NCBI GenBank assembly: GCA_018335935.1
Contig: JAGXRG010000050.1
Location: 1 to 51,707, forward strand
Source: Chitinophagaceae bacterium
GTDB taxonomy: Bacteria > Bacteroidota > Bacteroidia > Chitinophagales > Chitinophagaceae
DNA: 51,707 bases
Direction: 5' to 3'
A model generated the notes under the pieces. It was not told the origin of the DNA, did not search any database, and saw only the letters and a list, made by a program, of their open reading frames with translations. Numbering within the stretch: the first letter of the stretch is position 1; the number at the start of each line of letters is the position of its first letter. Positions 27,120 through 33,643 of this stretch are shown one piece after another. The translations under genes and the position numbers were made by a program.

Positions 27120-27995
27120 TTAATTATTGTTCAAATATGCTTTCATGGTATTCTTCAACAATCCAGCAATAGTCATTAAACCCACACCACCAGGAACAGG
27201 AGAAATTGCTCCAGCTTTTGTAGCTACATCATCAAAATCAACATCACCTTTAATTCTATAACCTCTTGCAGCCGTTTCATCATCAACTCTTGTTATTCCC
27301 ACATCAATTACAATAGCACCTTCTTTTACCATGTTGGATTTAATGAATCCTGGTTTACCCATTGCCGTTACTAGAATATCTGCTTGACTACAAATTTCTT
27401 CTAAATTTTTGGTATGGCTATGACAAATAGTTACTGTACAATTTCCATAAGTATGATTACCACTAAGCAAAATGCTCATTGGTCTGCCTACTATATTACT
27501 TCTACCTATAACCACTGCATTTTTTCCTTTGGTTTCAATATTAAAATATTCCATTAACATAGTCATGCCATAAGGAGTTGCAGGAGCAAATGTTGGATGA
27601 CCTTGAACCAATCTTCCTGAATTCAATGGATGAAATCCATCTACATCTTTTTTAGGAGAAATGGTTTCTATCACTTTTAGTTCACTAATATGATTAGGTA
27701 ATGGTAACTGAACTAGAATTCCATCAATTTCAGTATTCAGATTTAATTCTTCAATAGCTTGCAATAACTCAAGTTCAGAAATATCGTCTTTATATCTGAT
27801 TAATGTAGATTGATAACCCACTTCTGCACAACTTTTTACTTTGTTTGCAACATAGGTTTCACTTGCCCCATTATTTCCTACCAAAATTGCAGCTAAATGT
27901 GGCACTCTTTTGCCATTTGCTTTAAAGCTTTCTACTTTTTGTGATAATTCATGTTTAATATGCTGAGAACATATTTTGCCATCAAGTACTAACAT
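27120..27995 (-). CDS. folD: Bifunctional methylenetetrahydrofolate dehydrogenase/cyclohydrolase
   Basis: 291 aa, normal length. Signatures: the catalytic Tyr/Lys region SETYVANKVKSC (49-60), DGILVQLPLP (about 94-103), the NADP-binding VVIGRSNIVGRPM (about 160-172) and the C-terminal PVPGGVGLMT. It interconverts 5,10-methylene-THF and 10-formyl-THF. It is the upstream partner of queE on the minus strand. Confidence 0.96.
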   Translation of the reverse strand: MLVLDGKICSQHIKHELSQKVESFKANGKRVPHLAAILVGNNGASETYVANKVKSCAEVGYQSTLIRYKDDISELELLQAIEELNLNTEIDGILVQLPLPNHISELKVIETISPKKDVDGFHPLNSGRLVQGHPTFAPATPYGMTMLMEYFNIETKGKNAVVIGRSNIVGRPMSILLSGNHTYGNCTVTICHSHTKNLEEICSQADILVTAMGKPGFIKSNMVKEGAIVIDVGITRVDDETAARGYRIKGDVDFDDVATKAGAISPVPGGVGLMTIAGLLKNTMKAYLNNN

Positions 27996-28033
27996 GCTGC
28001 AAAGGTATAAGTCAGATTTTTAATGCAAGTTAA

Positions 28034-28501
28034 TTAATCGTGAACTTGTGGTGTTCTGTTAAAACTTTCTTCTAAAGAAATAAAAGTTTCTGTTCGTTCA
28101 ATGCCTACAATGTTTTGTAATTTGTCGTGCAATACAATTCTTAGTTGTTCAATATCCTTACAAACAATTTCTGCAAACATGCTATAGTTTCCTGTCGTAT
28201 AATTTAAGCGAACAATTTCAGGAATTTTTTTCAATTCCTTTGCCACAGCATCATACAAAGAGCTTTTTTGTAAATACACACCAATAAAAGCAATCACATC
28301 GTAACCCAAAATTTTTAGATCTACAACCAGTTTTTTACCTTTTACTATTTTTTGTTCTTCTAGTTTTTTTATTCTAACATGAATGGTGCCACCCGAAACA
28401 AAAAGTTGTTTACCCAAATCGGCATAAGAAATTTCGGCATTATTCATTAATGCCTGAATAATTTGCAAGTCCAATTTGTCGATATTTAATTTAAGGCTCA
28501 T
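28034..28501 (-). CDS. Lrp/AsnC-family transcriptional regulator
   Basis: 155 aa. The N-terminal winged HTH reads LDLQIIQALMNNAEISYADLGKQLFVSGGTIHVRIKKLEEQKIVKG, and the C-terminal RAM/AsnC ligand domain includes VIAFIGVYL and RLNYTTGNYSMFAEIVCKD. Lrp-type proteins sense amino acids. It is separated from folD by 38 nt. The target genes are unknown. Confidence 0.92.
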   Translation of the reverse strand: MSLKLNIDKLDLQIIQALMNNAEISYADLGKQLFVSGGTIHVRIKKLEEQKIVKGKKLVVDLKILGYDVIAFIGVYLQKSSLYDAVAKELKKIPEIVRLNYTTGNYSMFAEIVCKDIEQLRIVLHDKLQNIVGIERTETFISLEESFNRTPQVHD

Positions 28502-28597
28502 ATTTTAATTAATTTTAAATAAAAGTAAGAATATTTTGATAAAATCTATATTTTATAAAAAATGTGTAGAAAATATTTAATGAATAGAAAAAAGCTT

Positions 28598-28605
28598 TAG
28601 CATTG
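28598..28605 (+). promoter_or_regulatory. Possible -7 box for the tRNA-like RNA
   Basis: TAGCATTG matches TAnnTTTG with one difference and lies 24 nt before the predicted mature 5' end. No convincing -33 element is seen, so this is tentative. Confidence 0.3.
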
Positions 28606-28628
28606 CATTATCAATGAGTTCTTCAATA

Positions 28629-28800
28629 CTGTGGGGTGATGAAATCTTGGCAGACATACCCTCTCGTCTCGGGGGTGAAGACAACAGGATAAACTTGAGC
28701 ATAGAGTTGACCGAAACACCAGTTAGGCCGACCGGGGTTGACCACCAAACTTTGTGCTTTAGCTAACTGCTTCGTGGAGGTTCGAACCCTCCCCCTACAG
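28629..28800 (+). ncRNA. tRNA-like structured RNA with a roughly 100-nt variable-region insert
   Basis: The ends pair as an 8-bp acceptor stem (28629-28636 CTGTGGGG with 28793-28800 CCCTACAG). A D-arm follows (ATG 28639-28641 with CAT 28655-28657; loop containing TTGGCAGA, as in tRNA-Leu), then an anticodon-like stem (CCCTC 28659-28663 with GGGGG 28671-28675; loop TCGTCTC, with C rather than T at position 33) and a canonical T-arm (GGAGG-TTCGAAC-CCTCC, 28776-28792). Between anticodon and T arms lie about 100 nt with nested helices GAAG/CTTC (28677-28680 with 28770-28773), CAGTTAG/CTAACTG (28720-28726 with 28763-28769) and AACT/AGTT. CCA is not encoded. An intrinsic terminator follows. It is not a normal tRNA, nor tmRNA. 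Confidence 0.65.
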
Positions 28801-28806
28801 CAACTT

Positions 28807-28836
28807 AAACCTCAATCGAAAGATTGAGGTTTTTTT
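28807..28836 (+). terminator. Terminator of the tRNA-like RNA
   Basis: AAACCTCAATC-GAAA-GATTGAGGTTT followed by T-run. It is nearly identical to the rpoB terminator at 37471, differing in the loop. Confidence 0.92.
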
Positions 28837-29023
28837 ATTTTATGAAATGTAGATTTAGAATATGGTATTAATTCAACAATTATCTTCCCTTTTCAACAAC
28901 TTCTTATTTCATATCCAAATGAGAAAGCCAAATGGACGTTGAGTTTGGCTAAAATTTGAAGATTTATTACACAATGTCCCTTACAGAAGAAATGGATAAT
29001 AATTAATTCTAGTACTTCAGTCT
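28837..29023. other. Intergenic, no gene seen
   Basis: AT-rich sequence between the RNA terminator and the truncated desaturase copy. No open frame, hairpin or repeat of note was found. Confidence 0.5.
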
Positions 29024-29571
29024 CTAAACACTCAGCCACTTAAACTCATACTGCTTTTCTGGTATTTTAATTCTTTCAGATAATCGTTGTAATCGTTGCG
29101 GTAAATTCATTAAATAGTCTCTTGCTTTTTCAGCTTCATTGTTTAATCCACTAATCTCTTCAATACCCCATTCTTTAATTAAAGAAATTAAAATATCAAT
29201 ATAATCTTGTGTAGTATATACCATGCAGCGTTGGGCAGCATCAGAAAAATGAGCCCAGAGCTCACTAATCTTCATACCAGATTCTCTTAAAAAATGAGCT
29301 GGCATTACAATTTTTCTTTTCATCATGTCTTCAAAAGCTAACATCATTTCACTAGGGTCAAGTTCAAATATTCTTGTCACAAAATGTTTATAGGCATTGG
29401 CATGTCTGGCTTCATCGGCAGCAACTAAACCACACATTTTAGCTAATAAATGATTGCCTGATTTTTTAGATAAACTGGCTACTCGTCTATGCGAAACATT
29501 GGTAGCTAATTCCTGAAAGCTGGTATACACAAAGCTTCTGTAAGGGTCAGAGCCTGTGCCAATATCAAATC
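29024..29571 (-). pseudogene. Truncated acyl-ACP desaturase (3' part)
   Basis: About 540 bp aligning to 30788-31336 with roughly 14 differences by eye. It encodes the C-terminal 180 residues, from about GTGSDPYRSFVYTSFQEL to EFKWLSV and a stop; the open frame has only four or so residue changes. Homology stops abruptly at 29571, ten nt before a small hairpin (CGAAGCA-TGT-TGCTTCG, 29581-29597). It lacks the N-terminal iron ligand half (EENRHG), so it cannot form the di-iron site and is inferred to be non-functional as a desaturase. Confidence 0.88.
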
Positions 29572-29580
29572 CAAGCTCTA

Positions 29581-29597
29581 CGAAGCATGTTGCTTCG
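29581..29597. repeat. REP-like hairpin at the duplication edge
   Basis: CGAAGCA-TGT-TGCTTCG: 7-bp stem and TGT loop, the same geometry and loop as the family A REP hairpin CGAGGCT-TGT-AGCCTCG. Confidence 0.6.
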
Positions 29598-29674
29598 CTA
29601 GTTTTATTATTCTGGCTTTGCCACTAAAAATATTTTATAATACATAATAATAAAATGTATTTTTTATTTACAAC

Positions 29675-29711
29675 TGTTCTTTGAAAAAGTGGTTATATTA
29701 AAAATCGTTCG
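29675..29711 (+). repeat. Left copy of a 37-bp direct repeat flanking the Fic module
   Basis: Begins TGTTCTTTGAAAAAG and ends TCGTTCG. It matches 30620-30656 in the same orientation with two differences. Confidence 0.85.
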
Positions 29712-29736
29712 TTTGGGTGTTACTAGAAATATTTCC

Positions 29737-29744
29737 TATTTTTG
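29737..29744 (+). promoter_or_regulatory. -7 promoter box of the antitoxin gene
   Basis: TATTTTTG fits TAnnTTTG and is 7 nt from the antitoxin ATG; a TTG at 29713-29715, 21 nt upstream, fits a -33 element. The mRNA would be almost leaderless. Confidence 0.5.
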
Positions 29745-29751
29745 TAATCGA

Positions 29752-29949
29752 ATGACTTTTTACGAAAAATATAAACAATTACAAAATGAAGCTTTTCTTA
29801 CAAAGCTTTTAACTGATACAGTTTACTCAACAATGTGTCTTGAAAACCAAGAAGTGTCTAAACAAAAGGTTAATGAAATTGTATTGTCTGCACTTAAAGA
29901 ACAACAATTAAAAGGTCTCCAATTCTTGCCTAATCAAGCTATCAAGTAA
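29752..29949 (+). CDS. VbhA/FicA-type antitoxin of a Fic module
   Basis: 65 aa from the ATG at 29752; a GTG at 29689 would add 21 residues but lies upstream of the promoter box. Residues 27-32 (TMCLEN) fit the class I Fic inhibitory-helix motif (S/T)xxxE(G/N), and the following ENQEVSKQKVNEIV resembles the helix after that motif in VbhA-like proteins. Known class I antitoxins insert this helix into the Fic active site, where the Glu displaces the ATP gamma-phosphate. The gene runs towards the Fic gene and overlaps its 3' end by 42 nt, unlike the usual antitoxin-then-toxin operon. Confidence 0.72.
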   Translation: MTFYEKYKQLQNEAFLTKLLTDTVYSTMCLENQEVSKQKVNEIVLSALKEQQLKGLQFLPNQAIK

Positions 29950-30489
29950 TTCAAAATTTCCTTTGTCGGCTTCTTGCATTGATTGAATATAAGTCTTTCT
30001 GCTTTCGCCTTCTCGTTTATAAAGTTCCAAAGGTTTGTAGCCAAGTTTCATTGTTACAAGATTCATAAGAAGTCGTCCTATTCTACCATTTCCGTTATTA
30101 AAGGGATGAATCTTTACAAACTCATAGTGAGCATAAATTAATGTGTCAACAATTTCGTTTTTTGTTTTTGAAACTGAAATTTTAAAGTTTAAATTATCAA
30201 TAAACTGGTACATCAAATGTATAATTTGTGCTGGTTCTGGTGGAGTCAATTGTCCAACGACAACATTTACATTTCTCCATTTTCCTGCCCAATCATAGAG
30301 TTCTTCAAAAGCAGTTTTATGAATGTCAAGAATTAATGTAGTAGATATTTCAACTTCTGTATCAAGAGCAAAAACATATAATTCAGCTTTTACAATTCCT
30401 TTTGCTTCGAATTCATTAAGCAAATTCTTATCTGTCAAACCAAGCAAATTATCATCAGGAAAAGGTGTCCAACTTGTATTATCATTCAT
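29908..30489 (-). CDS. Fic family protein (AMP-transferase type toxin)
   Basis: 193 aa. The catalytic motif is HPFNNGNGRIGR (128-139), with His128 as the base and Asn132 where many active Fic enzymes have Asp/Glu. Helix FEELYDWAGKWRNVNV (61-76) is the flap region shared with Fic proteins. No internal (S/T)xxxE(G/N) motif is present at either end, consistent with a class I enzyme that needs a separate antitoxin; that motif is in the convergent 65-aa gene. Active Fic toxins AMPylate targets such as gyrase and topoisomerase IV; the Asn substitution leaves activity uncertain. Confidence 0.88.
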   Translation of the reverse strand: MNDNTSWTPFPDDNLLGLTDKNLLNEFEAKGIVKAELYVFALDTEVEISTTLILDIHKTAFEELYDWAGKWRNVNVVVGQLTPPEPAQIIHLMYQFIDNLNFKISVSKTKNEIVDTLIYAHYEFVKIHPFNNGNGRIGRLLMNLVTMKLGYKPLELYKREGESRKTYIQSMQEADKGNFELLDSLIRQELETF

Positions 30490-30787
30490 TGTTCAAAAAT
30501 ATGTTAAATCTCAAGTTCATAGATTTTTTTTAGCATAACACCTAACGCAATCTGTTTTGCATTGTTTAAATAAAAAGATATAAACCACATTAAAATAAAT
30601 AGTATTTTCAATTCAGAAATGTTCTTTGAAAAAGCGGTTATATTAAAAGTCGTTCGGACTTGCAATAAGTGGAATAAGTTCTAAAGCAGCTGTCATTCGA
30701 ACGTAGTGAGGAATCTGTTCAAAAACAACTGAATAAAGTAATTTATCTTTTAAAAAAATGAGCTGGAGGAATAGTAAATTTCAATTC
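30490..30787. other. Fic-desaturase intergenic with repeats
   Basis: It carries the right copy of the 37-bp direct repeat (30620-30656), half of the GTCATTTCGA-type REP (TGTCATTCGAACGTAGTGAG near 30692) and, at about 30744-30781, a minus-strand stretch reading KFTIPPAHFFKR followed by a stop, which resembles KIVMPAHFLRES of the desaturase and may be a third, very short remnant. Confidence 0.5.
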
Positions 30788-31765
30788 TTACACACTCAAC
30801 CATTTAAATTCATATTGCTTTTCAGGTACTTTTATTCTTTCAGATAATCGTTGTAATCGTTGCGGTAAATTCATTAAATAGTCTCTTGCTTTTTCAGCTT
30901 CACTGTTTAATCCACTAATCTGTTCAATACCCCATTCTTTAATTAAAGAAATTAAAATATCAATATAATCTTGTGTAGTATATACCATGCAGCGTTGGGC
31001 AGCATCAGAAAAATGAGCCCAGAGCTCACTAATCTTCATACCAGATTCTCTTAAAAAATGAGCTGGCATTACAATTTTTCTTTTCATCATGTCTTCAAAA
31101 GCCAACATCATTTCACTAGGGTCTAGTTCAAATATTCTTGTCACAAAATGTTTATAGGCATTGGCATGTCTGGCTTCATCGGCAGCTACTAAACCACACA
31201 TTTTAGCTAATAAATGATTGCCTGTTTTTTTAGATAAACTGGCTACTCGTCTATGCGAAACATTGGTAGCTAATTCCTGAAAGCTAGTATACACAAAGCT
31301 TCTGTAAGGGTCAGAGCCTGTGCCAATATCAAATCCATCACTAATTAAAAATTGTACAGAGGTTTCAAATTCTCTCATATTTACTCTGCCAGATAAGTAT
31401 AAATATTTGTTCAAAGCATCGCCATGTCTGTTTTCTTCTGCAGTCCATGAACGAACCCATTGAGCCCAACCGTTTCTGCTTTCTTTATTAATTCCTTTTA
31501 TATCCATGAGCCAGGTTTCATAAGTGGGCAATGCTTCTTCGGTAACTGTATCACCAATTAAAACACTAAACAAATCATATGGCATTTCTTTAGACTGACC
31601 CTGAATTTCTCTAACTTGTTCAAAAAAATTGGGGTCTATGGCATTAGGTAATAAATCGGCAGGTTGCCAATTTTCTTCAATGGGTTTTAAGTATTTTGTA
31701 AGAATTTCTTCCATCGATTGTTCAATCGTTTGCATCACTTCTGTTCTAACATTCCATACACTCAT
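30788..31765 (-). CDS. Acyl-ACP desaturase (di-iron)
   Basis: 325 aa, similar to stearoyl-ACP desaturases. The two iron-binding motifs are EENRHG (about 130-135) and DEARH (about 216-220), with helical context TWLMDIKGINKESRNGWAQWVRSWTAEENRHGDALNKYLYLSG. The soluble enzyme introduces a cis double bond in acyl chains bound to ACP, adjusting membrane fluidity. A nearly identical C-terminal half lies 1.7 kb downstream across the Fic module. The start at 31765 gives the usual MSVWNVRTEVMQTIE N-terminus. Confidence 0.93.
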   Translation of the reverse strand: MSVWNVRTEVMQTIEQSMEEILTKYLKPIEENWQPADLLPNAIDPNFFEQVREIQGQSKEMPYDLFSVLIGDTVTEEALPTYETWLMDIKGINKESRNGWAQWVRSWTAEENRHGDALNKYLYLSGRVNMREFETSVQFLISDGFDIGTGSDPYRSFVYTSFQELATNVSHRRVASLSKKTGNHLLAKMCGLVAADEARHANAYKHFVTRIFELDPSEMMLAFEDMMKRKIVMPAHFLRESGMKISELWAHFSDAAQRCMVYTTQDYIDILISLIKEWGIEQISGLNSEAEKARDYLMNLPQRLQRLSERIKVPEKQYEFKWLSV

Positions 31766-31922
31766 TCATTCACATTTTAATTTGTTTCTATTTCTTTAGG
31801 CCGCCCAAAATAGACTATAATTCAACTAACGATTGTTTATTTTTATTCTTTAACAAATAAGAAAGATTCAATAAACCAATATTCAATCTTAAATCAGCAA
31901 TCAACCATATAAAATCCTCACT

Positions 31923-31930
31923 TATCTTCG
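31923..31930 (+). promoter_or_regulatory. Possible -7 box of pheS
   Basis: TATCTTCG, one difference from TAnnTTTG, ends 4 nt before the pheS ATG. If used as a -7 element, transcription would begin at or within the first codons, so it is uncertain. Confidence 0.3.
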
Positions 31931-31934
31931 CTTT

Positions 31935-32963
31935 ATGGAAGCATTGGTAGAAAAAATTAATAATTATAAAGTTGAGATAGAAAAAGAAGTGGCAACAACT
32001 GTAGATGCTGTTGAAGCTTTTAGAATAAAATATTTGGGTACAAAGGGTTTGTTGAAATCAGTCATGGGTGAAATGAAAAATGTACCTAACGAGAATAAAA
32101 AAGAGTTCGGTCAAGTACTGAACGATTTTAAACTTTTTGTTGAAGAAAAGTATAATACTTTAAAATCTGCTCTAGAAGAACAAGATGATGCTACCGATAA
32201 TTTCGATTGGTCATTACCTGGAGATCCAATACCAGTAGGCTCTAGGCATCCATTAAGTTTGGTTCGTGAAAAAATAATTGCTACCTTTTCTCAATTAGGT
32301 TTTGCTATTGCTGAGGGTCCAGAAATTGAAGACGATTGGCACAATTTCGGTGCAATGAATTTGCCAGAGGATCATCCTGCAAGAGATATGCAAGATACTT
32401 TTTATGTGCAGCAAAATCCTACTTGGTTGCTTCGTACTCATACCAGCAGTGTACAAGCCAGAATTATGGAAACGCAAAAGCCTCCAATAAGAGTTATTTG
32501 TCCGGGAAGAGTATATAGAAACGAAACGATTAGTGCTAGAGCTCATTGCTTTTTTCATCAAGTGGAAGGGTTGTATATTGATGAAAATGTAAGTTTTGCC
32601 GATTTAAAACAAACACTTTACTTTTTTGTTCAGGAAATGTTTGGAAAGGATGTGAAAGTAAGGTTTAGACCCAGCTATTTTCCTTTTACAGAACCAAGTG
32701 CTGAAATGGATATTAGTTGTTTGATTTGTGAAGGCGATGGATGTAATGTTTGTAAACATACGGGTTGGGTAGAAATTTTGGGAAGTGGTATGGTGCACCC
32801 TAATGTTCTTGAAAATTTTGGCATCGATAGTAATAAATATACAGGCTTTGCATTTGGAATGGGTGTTGAAAGAATTTGTCAGTTAAAATACAGAGTGAAC
32901 GATTTAAGATTATACAGTCAAAACGATGTAAGATTCTTAAAACAGTTTACCAGTGTTTTATAA
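31935..32963 (+). CDS. pheS: Phenylalanine-tRNA ligase alpha subunit
   Basis: 342 aa. Class II synthetase: motif 2 is VICPGRVYRNETISARAHCFFHQVEGLYID, motif 3 is TGFAFGMGVERICQLKYRVNDLR, and the N-terminal coiled coil (1-90) is present. A four-Cys cluster CLICEGDGCNVC (about 278-289) sits between motifs 2 and 3 and looks like a zinc knuckle; I recall it from other Bacteroidota PheS. pheT is not adjacent, as is common in this phylum. Confidence 0.96.
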   Translation: MEALVEKINNYKVEIEKEVATTVDAVEAFRIKYLGTKGLLKSVMGEMKNVPNENKKEFGQVLNDFKLFVEEKYNTLKSALEEQDDATDNFDWSLPGDPIPVGSRHPLSLVREKIIATFSQLGFAIAEGPEIEDDWHNFGAMNLPEDHPARDMQDTFYVQQNPTWLLRTHTSSVQARIMETQKPPIRVICPGRVYRNETISARAHCFFHQVEGLYIDENVSFADLKQTLYFFVQEMFGKDVKVRFRPSYFPFTEPSAEMDISCLICEGDGCNVCKHTGWVEILGSGMVHPNVLENFGIDSNKYTGFAFGMGVERICQLKYRVNDLRLYSQNDVRFLKQFTSVL

Positions 32964-32973
32964 CAACAGCAGA

Positions 32974-33468
32974 ATGCGAATTTTAATTCATATCTTTTTT
33001 ATCATATTATTTAGTTCTTGTAATAGTTCTCAAAAAATTCATCAACCCAAACATCATCAATCATGGTTGTTTACCCAACAAGAAATGGTGGGAATTATAC
33101 CTGTGGATGAAAATAACAATCCCATGCAAAAAGGGTATTGGCTTAAACATAGTTTCATTTTTGAAGTTTCAGATACCAATATTATTCAGTGGAATACTTT
33201 TAGCATAAATCAGCAAAAAGTCATAATTACCCATCAATCCATAAAAGATAGTATTTCAAGTATCGGGAGAGATAAAAACCATCAAACTATCCCTAAAATT
33301 TTACCTAAAAAAGGTCATAAACTTTATTTAATTAACGCTGAAGATTTTCACAACGAACTTTCTTTAGAAAAATCAACAATTTATATAGAAGGATTTAGTA
33401 TGGGCAAAACCATAAAAATTCAACTTTTAAAAGCTCCAATTATGCTAGAATCGGAGATAAAACCTTAA
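32974..33468 (+). CDS. Small lipoprotein of unknown function
   Basis: 164 aa from ATG 32974; an earlier ATG at 32953 overlaps pheS. The signal peptide ends in the lipobox FSSC (Cys16). The mature part has alternating strand-like segments (HSFIFEVSDTNIIQWNTFSINQQKVIITHQ) and no recognised domain. The start is 11 nt past the pheS stop, so co-transcription is likely. Confidence 0.75.
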   Translation: MRILIHIFFIILFSSCNSSQKIHQPKHHQSWLFTQQEMVGIIPVDENNNPMQKGYWLKHSFIFEVSDTNIIQWNTFSINQQKVIITHQSIKDSISSIGRDKNHQTIPKILPKKGHKLYLINAEDFHNELSLEKSTIYIEGFSMGKTIKIQLLKAPIMLESEIKP

Positions 33469-33537
33469 ATCTTTAAGATTTTGGGAATTTTTTAATAAAA
33501 CTATCAAAAAACTTTTCCACAAATAAGGGCATTCCCC

Positions 33538-33545
33538 TACTTTTG
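33538..33545 (+). promoter_or_regulatory. -7 promoter box of rpoB
   Basis: TACTTTTG matches TAnnTTTG exactly. It would give a leader of about 90 nt before the rpoB ATG, containing a small hairpin (ACCG-CAAG-CGGT near 33571). No TTG is seen at ideal -33 spacing. Confidence 0.5.
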
Positions 33546-33643
33546 CAATCCTTTATTAATTTTCGATGGGTACCGCAAGCGGTTTATGGCCATTAAAACG
33601 TTTGCAAATCATACACTTTAGCTAAAAAACGGATTTCATACTT

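Noticed and set aside
28639..28692. 17-codon open frame inside the tRNA-like RNA
   Set aside because: Its bases are all accounted for by the D and anticodon-like arms, so it is most likely chance.
28629..28800. tmRNA, 6S RNA, tRNA-Sec or an intron-containing tRNA-Leu
   Set aside because: Too short and without a tag reading frame or pseudoknots for tmRNA; the T-arm and D-arm do not fit 6S; the anticodon loop is not TCA; and the insert lies after a closed anticodon-like stem, not inside the loop, with no group I core seen.
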